Positions 23,057 through 29,589 of a DNA stretch of 29,589 nucleotides are shown in pieces. The stretch is from an uncultured Candidatus Melainabacteria bacterium (GTDB taxonomy: Bacteria; Cyanobacteriota; Vampirovibrionia; Gastranaerophilales; Gastranaerophilaceae). A program made the position numbers and the translations under genes. The stretch spans positions 1 through 29,589 of the forward strand of contig CAKVLL010000023.1 in the NCBI GenBank assembly GCA_934757255.1, in the 5' to 3' direction. The notes beneath the pieces are model-generated. The model ran no database searches. It was not told the origin of the DNA and was given only the letters and a program-made list of their open reading frames with translations. Every line of letters starts with the position of its first letter. Within the stretch, counting starts at the first letter, position 1.

Positions 23057-24067
23057 TTACACTTTCATTTCTTTTTCAAAACCAAATAATGAACTAATTG
23101 ATTCATCGTCATGAATTCTTGAGATTGCTTGACCCAATAATGGCGCAATTGATAACTGTTTAACATTGCTAGGTAAATCTTCTGATTTCCAAGGAATTGT
23201 ATTTGTTACTATACATTCTTCAATTGGAGCATTTTTAAGTCTTTCAATTGCCGGTCCTGAGAATACAGGGTGAGTTGCGCCCACATAAACGGCTTTAGCA
23301 CCCTTACTCTTAAGCAATTTTGCAGCTTCGCAAATTGTTCCGGCTGTATCAATAATATCGTCAAACATCAAGCAAACTTTACCTTCAACATCACCGATAA
23401 TGTTAGCAGCAATGGCTTCATTGTGCTTATCTCTACGTTTATCAATTAATGCAATTGGACAATCTAATTTCTTTGCAAAATGTCTTGTTCTGTTTGCTCC
23501 ACCCATGTCTGGACTTACAGCAACCATTTCATCAGGAGAAATATTTAGAGATTTTACATAATCAACAAGAATTGGCGTTGCAAAAATATGGTCTACAAGA
23601 ATATTAAAGAAGCCTTGTATTTGACCGGTATGTAAATCCACGGCTAGAACTCTGTCTGTACCAGCGGTAGTTAATAAATCCGCTACGAGTTTAGCTGTAA
23701 TAGCTTCTCTGCCTGAAGTTTTTCTATCTTGACGCGCATATCCATAATAAGGAATTACTGCTGTAATTGTTTTGGCACTAGCTCTCTTGAATGCGTCAAT
23801 GATAATCAAAAGTTCCATTAAATTTTCGTTTACAGGATTGCAAAGAGGTTGGATGATAAATACATCATCGCCCCTAATACTTTCTTTTACTTGAACATAA
23901 ATTTCACCATCTGCGAAATTTTTTATAACCATTGGACCAACCGTAGTTCCTAAGTAATCAGCAATTTCTTGTGCTAATTTAGGATTAGAACGACCAGCAA
24001 AAAGCTTGATATCGTGTGTGGGGTTTACTGCTTTTTCCAACTGCGGATAAGTCATTTCAAGTGTCAT
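23057..24067 (-). CDS. prs: ribose-phosphate pyrophosphokinase
   Basis: Makes PRPP from ribose-5-phosphate and ATP, feeding purine, pyrimidine, histidine and NAD synthesis. The 336 residues are about 20 longer than the common form, mostly at the N-terminus. Seen: FADGEIYVQ, PYYGYARQDRK (106-116), DLHTGQIQGFF with H146, VSPDMGGANRTRHFA (184-198), KRRDKHNEA and the PRPP loop FDDIIDTAGT (235-244). AAAGGA lies 8 bases before the ATG. It belongs to the minus-strand series but has 152 bp of AT-rich DNA upstream, enough for its own promoter, which I could not define. Confidence 0.95.
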   Translation of the reverse strand: MTLEMTYPQLEKAVNPTHDIKLFAGRSNPKLAQEIADYLGTTVGPMVIKNFADGEIYVQVKESIRGDDVFIIQPLCNPVNENLMELLIIIDAFKRASAKTITAVIPYYGYARQDRKTSGREAITAKLVADLLTTAGTDRVLAVDLHTGQIQGFFNILVDHIFATPILVDYVKSLNISPDEMVAVSPDMGGANRTRHFAKKLDCPIALIDKRRDKHNEAIAANIIGDVEGKVCLMFDDIIDTAGTICEAAKLLKSKGAKAVYVGATHPVFSGPAIERLKNAPIEECIVTNTIPWKSEDLPSNVKQLSIAPLLGQAISRIHDDESISSLFGFEKEMKV

Positions 24068-24219
24068 TTGAAAAATCCTTTCATTAAATTGTTATAGTTG
24101 AGTATAAATATTCTACTATTAACAAGATTATTTCTAAAGTGTTCATTACGAAATATTAAGCTATAATTTGTATAACTTCTTAGCTAAGCTATCAAATATT
24201 TATTTTTTTATTTTTTGTC

Positions 24220-24777
24220 TCATTTTTTTTCTACGACATTTATATATTCAGAACCGTCAAAATATTTATGGTATTTTTTATATCCTAATATATTATCTTT
24301 TTCCATGTGATAAAAATTGCCATTATTATAATCTAATTTAATTGATTCTAAACTTGCAGATTTGTCTATAACTTTCTTATATTCATTTGGGACATCTGTT
24401 GTTATTTTTGTGTCATTAAGTTTTCCGTTAATATACTTTTTTAATTTAGTAATTGATTTTGTTATTCTACCGTTCAAATCAATAAAATATTTTGAGATTA
24501 AATGTTGTTTTTTATCTATAATTGATAGAACCATTGGGTGTTCGGTTTCTTTTTGTACCATACCTTTAGTGATATCTACGCCTAATGTCATATCACTGCT
24601 ACCAACACCGGCATTTTTAGATGCTAACATTACGAAACTATCTTTACCTGTATCGCGAACTCTAATTTCTTTCATGCCTTTATCTGTTAATTGTTTGTAC
24701 AAATCATTTTTGACTCTTCCTTTTTTGGAAAAACGATTAATAAATCTGTCAAAATTTCCCAATATTACAGTGCCCAT
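24220..24777 (-). CDS. hypothetical protein
   Basis: Unrecognised 185-residue basic protein. A perfect AGGAGG stands 6 bases before the ATG, so translation should be strong. No signal peptide or membrane helix. It opens with MGTVILGNFDRFINRFSKKGR; the middle has SFVMLASKNAGVGSSDMTLGVDITKG (about 47-72) and predicted strand-turn-strand stretches (LSIIDKKQHLISKYFIDLNGR). The C-terminus is rich in Tyr/His/Lys (FYHMEKDNILGYKKYHKYFD). The plus-strand ORF opposite it is longer than chance would often give, but lacks a ribosome binding site and looks hydrophobic by antisense composition. It lies between miaB and prs on the same strand. Confidence 0.75.
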   Translation of the reverse strand: MGTVILGNFDRFINRFSKKGRVKNDLYKQLTDKGMKEIRVRDTGKDSFVMLASKNAGVGSSDMTLGVDITKGMVQKETEHPMVLSIIDKKQHLISKYFIDLNGRITKSITKLKKYINGKLNDTKITTDVPNEYKKVIDKSASLESIKLDYNNGNFYHMEKDNILGYKKYHKYFDGSEYINVVEKK

Positions 24778-24864
24778 ATTTTGCCTCCTAATTACTTAAA
24801 ACTTGAAAAAATAAAATTTGCTAATTTATTATTAAAATAGTCTGGCATTTTCGCTCAATATTTT

Positions 24865-26175
24865 TTAAATCATTTCGCCGTTTAAGTACCATGTTCTGGC
24901 TCTTGTTATTTTTACATTTACGAATTCGCCTGTAATATCCTTATCATAAGGAATATGAACAATCTTATTATTGCGGGTTCTACTTGTAATAACATTTTTG
25001 CCATTTCTTGTTTCAAATTTTTCAATCAAAACTTCCAATTCACGTCCGACATATTTTTGGTTAGATTTTAAGCAACATTCTCTATTGTGTTCATTCAATC
25101 TTGCTAAACGTTCGGTTTTAATATCTTCCGGCACATACAAATCAACCCACTTTGCAGCAACAGTTCTTTCTCTAGGTGAATAAGCTGCCGTATTTGAATA
25201 ATCCAATTCCAATTCAGTCATAGCATTCAATGTATTTTGGAATTGCTCCTCTGTTTCTCCGGGAAAACCTGCAATAAAATCACTGGTTATTGTTACATCC
25301 GGAATGCGGTTTCTTAAATTATCGCAAATTTTTTTATAAGTAGCATAATCATATCTTCTGTTCATTTTCTTCAAGATATAATCATCTCCTGACTGCATTG
25401 GAATATGGAAATATTCACAAACTTTATCCAGTTCAATAACTGTATCAATAAGTTCTTCCGTAATATCAGTCGGATAAGAAGTTACAAATCTTATTCTAAA
25501 ATTACCATCAAGCGCATTTACTTGTCTTAATAGCCAAGAAAGATTTTGATGCGGCTCAAGGTCTTTTCCGTATGAATCTACATTTTGTCCAAGAAGCGTA
25601 ATTTCTTTAAAACCTTCACTTAAAGCTTTTTTTATTTCACTTAATATTAATTCAGGTTTTCTTGAGCGCTCACGACCTCTTGTATAAGGAACTATGCAAT
25701 ATGTGCAAAAATTATTACATCCTTCCATAATTGGAATCCAAGCGTTAATACTTTTTACACGGTTAATTTGAATATCACTCTCTTCAAAAGGTTTTTCTTC
25801 TGTCGAAACAACTCTTTCACCTGCTTCAATTCTTTTTACAAGGTTTGGTAATTCGTAAAGTCTTTGAGTTCCCAAAACCAAATCAACATAAGGTGCGCGT
25901 CTGAACAAATCTTTTCCGGCTTGTTGTGCCACACAACCTGCAAACACTATTTTTAAATCAGGATTTTTCTTTTTCCATTTCCCCCACACACCAATTGCGC
26001 TGTATGCTTTATCTTCTGATAATTGTCTTATTGAACAAGTGTTAATGATAAGCATGTCAGCTTCTTTGGGTTCTAGAGTTTGAGTGTAACCACAATGCTC
26101 AAGCATACCAAACATACGTTCTGCATCAGATTTATTCATCTGACAACCCAAAGTTTCTATATATACCTTTTTCAT
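24865..26175 (-). CDS. miaB: tRNA-2-methylthio-N6-dimethylallyladenosine synthase
   Basis: Radical SAM methylthiotransferase that modifies i6A37 next to the anticodon of tRNAs reading UNN codons. I start it at 26175, where AAGGGG stands 6 bases upstream and the protein opens with the family's MKKVYIETLGCQMN; a further in-frame ATG at 26220 adds 15 atypical residues. In the 436-residue form, C11, C47 and C81 bind one 4Fe-4S cluster and C153, C157 and C160 (CNNFCTYC) bind the radical SAM cluster. YCIVPYTRGRERSR and VTSYPTDI support MiaB over MtaB or RimO. A C-terminal TRAM domain spans about 375-436. It lies 59 bases after tadA, another tRNA anticodon-loop enzyme. Confidence 0.95.
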   Translation of the reverse strand: MKKVYIETLGCQMNKSDAERMFGMLEHCGYTQTLEPKEADMLIINTCSIRQLSEDKAYSAIGVWGKWKKKNPDLKIVFAGCVAQQAGKDLFRRAPYVDLVLGTQRLYELPNLVKRIEAGERVVSTEEKPFEESDIQINRVKSINAWIPIMEGCNNFCTYCIVPYTRGRERSRKPELILSEIKKALSEGFKEITLLGQNVDSYGKDLEPHQNLSWLLRQVNALDGNFRIRFVTSYPTDITEELIDTVIELDKVCEYFHIPMQSGDDYILKKMNRRYDYATYKKICDNLRNRIPDVTITSDFIAGFPGETEEQFQNTLNAMTELELDYSNTAAYSPRERTVAAKWVDLYVPEDIKTERLARLNEHNRECCLKSNQKYVGRELEVLIEKFETRNGKNVITSRTRNNKIVHIPYDKDITGEFVNVKITRARTWYLNGEMI

Positions 26176-26234
26176 TAAATTCCCCTTTATATATTCAACT
26201 AGATGTTTTGTAATTACCATTCTACTACAAACAT

Positions 26235-26654
26235 TTACGCTCTGATTTTTTTAAAAAAATCTTTAAGAATATTATCACAGATTTCTTCTTCTATACCTCC
26301 AAAAATTTTAATTTTAGAATGAGATAATTTTATTAGTTGATTATTAGAAATTAAGCTTCCGTATTGGGGGTTGTAGGAACCAAAGTAAACTGTCTTAATG
26401 CCGGATTGTATTATAGCCCAAGCACACATTGGGCAAGGTTCTAAAGTAACATATAGCTCGCATTCATTTAGACGTGAAGTATTTAAGATTTTTTGTGCTT
26501 TTTTAATTGCTAAAATCTCAGCATGAGCAGTAACGTCATTATCGCACTCACGTCTGTTATAAGCTGCAGAAATGATATTTTCCCCTTTTTTTATCACACA
26601 TCCTATTGGAACATCAATATTGCATAATTCAGCTTGTTTTATTGCGTTTATCAT
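26235..26654 (-). CDS. tadA: tRNA-specific adenosine deaminase
   Basis: Zinc deaminase that converts A34 to inosine in tRNA-Arg(ACG). The 139 residues include the active-site HAE (H44, E46) and PCPMC (C74, C77), with VPIGCVI and TLEPCPMC typical of TadA. A guanine deaminase or other CDA-fold enzyme is less likely. The N-terminus is about 10 residues shorter than E. coli TadA, but an in-frame TAA two codons upstream fixes the start. That TAA is the stop of the preceding lipoprotein, so the two ORFs share a frame and translation is probably coupled; no good ribosome binding site is seen. Confidence 0.9.
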   Translation of the reverse strand: MINAIKQAELCNIDVPIGCVIKKGENIISAAYNRRECDNDVTAHAEILAIKKAQKILNTSRLNECELYVTLEPCPMCAWAIIQSGIKTVYFGSYNPQYGSLISNNQLIKLSHSKIKIFGGIEEEICDNILKDFFKKIRA

Positions 26655-26657
26655 AAC

Positions 26658-27110
26658 TTATGGTTTTGTTTTTATGGCTGCTTCATCACATTTTTTTGCA
26701 ATCTCTGGAGTCAAAATTCCGATTTTTTTGAAGAAATTTTTGTACATCCAACTGTCTGCAAAATGCTGATAAACTTTACTTGTATCAACATCGTTTGCAA
26801 GTTTAAAATCTTCCATTTTGTATTCTTTTGAAGAAATTCCTTCTTCAGTGAGCATTTTATCAATTTCATTGAATTTACACTTCATATTTGCAGCTAAATT
26901 ATTAAACTGCGCAACCTTATCAGAATCTTTTGCCGCAACCGTTGAATTAAAGATGTTTCTATAAGCAGCAGAATCTAAATCAGCTTGTTTTAAACAATTT
27001 TCTTCTGCCATTTCTATTGTATTTAGTTCTGTAGTATTAGTTTTACAAGAAGCAATTGTTAAGCAGCTTGCAACGGCTACAGGTAAAAAGGTTTTTAACG
27101 ATACGTTCAT
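26658..27110 (-). CDS. lipoprotein of a tandem paralogous family, copy 3
   Basis: A 150-residue lipoprotein of unknown function. The signal peptide MNVSLKTFLPVAVASCLTIASC ends in a lipobox with the lipidated cysteine at residue 22. The mature part is helical and polar. It shares two blocks with the two upstream copies: LDSAAYRNIFNSTVAAKDSDKVAQFNNLA (about 45-73) and, near the end, MYKNFFKKIGILTPEIAKKCDE. It is the most divergent of the three. AAGGAG lies about 9 bases before the ATG. Its stop is one codon before tadA, in the same frame. Confidence 0.85.
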   Translation of the reverse strand: MNVSLKTFLPVAVASCLTIASCKTNTTELNTIEMAEENCLKQADLDSAAYRNIFNSTVAAKDSDKVAQFNNLAANMKCKFNEIDKMLTEEGISSKEYKMEDFKLANDVDTSKVYQHFADSWMYKNFFKKIGILTPEIAKKCDEAAIKTKP

Positions 27111-27129
27111 GATTTAACTCCTTAAGTAC

Positions 27130-27648
27130 TTATATATTTTTTAATGTTGAACTAACAATATTCGAATATTCATCACATCTTTTTTTTATATTTTTATCTA
27201 AAATACCATTTTCTTGAAAGAATTTCTGGTACGCAAAATTGTCTAGATTATGTTGACGCCAAGCGTGATTGTGTGACTTGCACATTTCATTATAATCTTT
27301 TAACGACATACTAGAACTTATAGCTTTCTTTTCTTGGAATGCCAAAGTTGCTTTTCTATCGACAATCTGATTTCTATAACTGGATGCTATTTGATTAAAT
27401 TCTGCAACTTTTGCTGAATCTTTTGCTAACTTTGTCCCTTTAAAGATATCTAAATAAGCCATAGAATCTAATTTAGAAATTTGTTTGTCACTGCCCATAG
27501 TGGTTGCAATATCACGATATTCTTTTGCCGTTTTGTTATTTTCAACACAATATTGATGAGCAAGAGATTTTACATCGCTATCACAAGCTGTTAATGTTAA
27601 GGCACTTGCTAAGGTTATTGGAATAAAGGTTTTTAGTGATACGTTCAT
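27130..27648 (-). CDS. lipoprotein of a tandem paralogous family, copy 2
   Basis: A 172-residue lipoprotein of unknown function. The signal is MNVSLKTFIPITLASALTL followed by the lipobox TAC, with cysteine 22. The mature part is charged and helical: a shared block KLDSMAYLDIFKGTKLAKDS followed by AKVAEFNQIAS, a middle MSLKDYNEM block, and the C-terminal block YQKFFQENGILDKNIKKRCDEYSN. It is close to copy 1 (roughly half of positions look identical by eye). AAAGGAG lies 7 bases before the ATG. The gene is part of the obgE-to-miaB run and has no terminator on either side. Confidence 0.87.
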   Translation of the reverse strand: MNVSLKTFIPITLASALTLTACDSDVKSLAHQYCVENNKTAKEYRDIATTMGSDKQISKLDSMAYLDIFKGTKLAKDSAKVAEFNQIASSYRNQIVDRKATLAFQEKKAISSSMSLKDYNEMCKSHNHAWRQHNLDNFAYQKFFQENGILDKNIKKRCDEYSNIVSSTLKNI

Positions 27649-27666
27649 ATCCGACTCCTTTATGTA

Positions 27667-28176
27667 CTATAAATTAGAAAGTATGTGATTAGAATATTCA
27701 TCACATTGTTTTTCAACATTCTTATCTAAAACGCCGTTTTCTTTGAAAAACTTTTTGTACATGTAATTATCCAAATAATTTTGGCGATGTTCCAAATGTT
27801 GATAGCTTTTCATTTCATCAAACTCTTTTAATGACATACCGTTATTTCGCGCTTTATTATTTTGATAATCATTAACTTCATCGCGTAAAGCAGTTTTACA
27901 ACGATTATCTGAAGCAAATTTGTTAAATTCTGCAACCTTTGCAGAATCTTTAGCTAATTTTGTTCCTCTGAAAATGTCTGAATAAGCCATAGAATCCAGT
28001 TTAGACATTTTTTCGGAAGCACCATATGTTTCATCAATACTATTAAAATCTTTAGCACTTTTGCCATGTTCTATGCAATATTGGTGCACAAGTTTTGGTA
28101 ATTGAGATTCACAAGATGCCAAAGTCATAGCGCCTGCTAACGTAATTGGTAAAAAAGTTTTTAGTGATACGTTCAT
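27667..28176 (-). CDS. lipoprotein of a tandem paralogous family, copy 1
   Basis: A 169-residue lipoprotein of unknown function. The signal MNVSLKTFLPITLAGAMTL is followed by the lipobox ASC, with cysteine 22. It shares with copy 2 the blocks KLDSMAYSDIFRGTKLAKDS plus AKVAEFNKFAS, MSLKEFDEM, and YKKFFKENGVLDKNVEKQCDEYSN. AAGGAG stands 7 bases before the ATG. It starts 36 bases after the obgE stop with no terminator between, so it is probably co-transcribed with obgE or with its own promoter inside obgE. The residues after the lipidated cysteine (ESQ) do not include the aspartate inner-membrane retention signal of E. coli, so outer-membrane sorting is plausible if that rule applies here. Confidence 0.87.
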   Translation of the reverse strand: MNVSLKTFLPITLAGAMTLASCESQLPKLVHQYCIEHGKSAKDFNSIDETYGASEKMSKLDSMAYSDIFRGTKLAKDSAKVAEFNKFASDNRCKTALRDEVNDYQNNKARNNGMSLKEFDEMKSYQHLEHRQNYLDNYMYKKFFKENGVLDKNVEKQCDEYSNHILSNL

Positions 28177-28212
28177 TTTAATACTCCTTGTAATTATATA
28201 AACCTTGTAAAT

Positions 28213-29511
28213 TTAAATTTTGCTACCTTCGCCCCAAATTTCGTCGTCATAATATCCTAGTTCTAAGTGGCCAAGAATTACTGTGTCACCGTTTTTTAAA
28301 CCGTATTGGTGTAATTTTTCAAAAACACCCATACTTTTCATAATGTTTTGAAGTCTAACGACTTGTTCAGTATTTCTTGCGTCTGTAACTTTAGCTAAAC
28401 GATTAATCTTTCCGCCTGAAATTATATAAATGTCTTTCGCAACTTTATTAACTTCAAATGCGCTATCATCGTTATCGTAAGCGCCCAAATCTTCTTCAAC
28501 ATCAATATCAAATTCAGGTTTTGGAATCTCGTCAACTTTATTTGAAATAAAGTAAAGTAACTCATCCAAGCCTTGTTTTGTAGCCGCTGAAATTGTGAAA
28601 ATATCTTTAGCTAAAGGTTTAAATTCGTTTTTAAATTTTTCTAAATCTTCTTCCAATACTGCGTCAATCTTATTCAAAACAAGAATTTGATAAAGATTTG
28701 CCAAACCTTCCGAATGTTTTCTTAATTCATTATTAATAATCTTGTAGTTTTCAACAGGATTTTCTGCCGTCAAGTCAACTATATGAACCAAGAAACGACA
28801 TCTTTCTACGTGGCGTAAAAATTCATGACCAAGTCCAACACCTTCTGACGCGCCTTCAATAAGTCCCGGAATATCCGCAATAACATAAGAACCGCCGTCA
28901 AACTTTTTTACAACACCCAAATTTGGAACAAGTGTTGTAAAAGGATAATCCGCGATTTTAGGTTTAGCAGAACTTACGGCACTAATAAATGTTGATTTAC
29001 CTGCATTTGGCATACCCAACAATCCGATATCTGCAATCAGTTTTAACTCAAGTTCCAAAACTCTTTCAATTCCCGGTTCACCCGGTTCACAAAACTGAGG
29101 CGCTCTTTTTTGAGCCGTCGCAAATCTTGCGTTTCCGCGTCCGCCGCGACCGCCTTTTGCAATAAGAACTGTTTGCTCGTGTTCTGTTAAATCAGCAATA
29201 ATATTACCGGTTTTAGTATCTCTAACAATTGTTCCCATTGGAACTTTCAAATACAAATCTTTAGCGCAAGCACCATGCATACCCTTGATACCGCCGTTTT
29301 CACCGGATGGAGCTTTGAACACTGATTTGATTTTGAAGTCCAAAAGTGTTGACATATTTTCATCCGCAACGAAATAAATATCTCCGCCGCGTCCGCCGTC
29401 ACCACCAGCCGGACCGCCTTTATCTACATATTTTTCACGACGCCAAGCAACCATGCCGTTACCGCCATGACCTGATATTACTCTGATTTTTGCTTTATCT
29501 AAAAACTTCAT
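28213..29511 (-). CDS. obgE: Obg family GTPase, ribosome assembly
   Basis: Essential GTPase that binds the large ribosomal subunit and links its assembly to growth and stress signals. The 432 residues have three parts. The glycine-rich Obg fold (1-158) includes GGPAGGDGGRGGD and GGRGGRGNARFAT. The G domain (about 159-335) has G1 GMPNAGKS (167-174), G2 FTT, G3 DIPG (213-216), G4 NKID (280-283) and G5 SAATK. A C-terminal OCT domain (about 355-432) carries VVRLQNIMKSMGVFEKL and GDTVILGHLELGYYD. An acidic linker lies at about 336-352. The start is preceded by GGTGAA. The usual neighbour rpmA would lie outside the window. Confidence 0.96.
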   Translation of the reverse strand: MKFLDKAKIRVISGHGGNGMVAWRREKYVDKGGPAGGDGGRGGDIYFVADENMSTLLDFKIKSVFKAPSGENGGIKGMHGACAKDLYLKVPMGTIVRDTKTGNIIADLTEHEQTVLIAKGGRGGRGNARFATAQKRAPQFCEPGEPGIERVLELELKLIADIGLLGMPNAGKSTFISAVSSAKPKIADYPFTTLVPNLGVVKKFDGGSYVIADIPGLIEGASEGVGLGHEFLRHVERCRFLVHIVDLTAENPVENYKIINNELRKHSEGLANLYQILVLNKIDAVLEEDLEKFKNEFKPLAKDIFTISAATKQGLDELLYFISNKVDEIPKPEFDIDVEEDLGAYDNDDSAFEVNKVAKDIYIISGGKINRLAKVTDARNTEQVVRLQNIMKSMGVFEKLHQYGLKNGDTVILGHLELGYYDDEIWGEGSKI

Positions 29512-29589
29512 ATTTCACCATTTGGGCGGGTGACATTCCATCTTACTACAAGTTTATTTTCTTATTCCAAGTCACCCTTTGGAACAAAC
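29512..29589 (-). other. leader region of obgE with a long-range 7-bp stem
   Basis: GGGTGAC (29528-29534) and GTCACCC (29571-29577) are perfect reverse complements 36 bases apart, just upstream of obgE. It may be a leader structure or the start of an element cut by the window edge. The interior shows no stable hairpin and no T-run follows. Confidence 0.3.

Noticed and set aside
24362..24799. Plus-strand ORF of 145 codons opposite the 185-aa gene
   Set aside because: It lacks a ribosome binding site, while the opposite strand has a perfect AGGAGG; its hydrophobic composition is what antisense of a Lys/Asn-rich gene gives.

Overview
The window looks like a chromosomal segment of an AT-rich, Gram-negative-type bacterium. 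It encodes an LptD/OstA-like outer-membrane protein, an AsmA-like protein, a periplasmic M23 peptidase and a cluster of lipoproteins. It also carries MEP-pathway IspD, a split glycine decarboxylase (GcvPA) and two lineage-restricted-looking proteins I do not recognise. This mix, with very AT-rich codon use and standard stops, fits gut non-photosynthetic Cyanobacteria relatives (Gastranaerophilales/Melainabacteria). That assignment is inference from gene style, not proof.

Layout. 1-318: end of an unrecognised gene. 319-1804: a repeat-rich stretch with a 314-bp nested palindrome (409-722), three copies of a degenerate repeat (811-860, about 1319-1372, about 1409-1460) and one small, apparently highly expressed gene (990-1280). 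1805-2764: class II fructose-bisphosphate aldolase, ending at a strong bidirectional terminator. 2893-5621 (minus): gcvT-gcvH-gcvPA, with no gcvPB beside it. 5872-7854 (minus): glutamine-dependent NAD+ synthetase with a near-consensus promoter. 7963-8130 (minus): a short remnant that looks like the C-terminus of an outer-membrane beta-barrel protein. 8221-10499 (plus): a TPR protein and a small secreted helical-repeat protein.

10517-14582 (plus) is an envelope operon behind a good promoter: a 37-residue membrane microprotein, an M23 peptidase with coiled coil, an LptD/OstA-like protein, and an overlapping class II aldolase. thiL-ispD runs convergently on the minus strand (16117-14604). 16279-21667 (plus) is a three-gene unit: a PAS/histidine-kinase-like protein that has lost its phospho-acceptor histidine, a MalK/UgpC-type ABC ATPase without permeases, and a giant AsmA-like protein.

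From 29511 down to 21671 everything is on the minus strand: obgE, three tandem paralogous lipoproteins, tadA, miaB, an unknown 185-aa protein, prs, and an unknown 408-aa membrane protein preceded by a structured intergenic element. Most recognisable genes are housekeeping. The less explained material is the repeat nest around the 96-aa gene, the microprotein, the degenerate kinase with its orphan ATPase, the lipoprotein triplet and the outer-membrane protein remnant.
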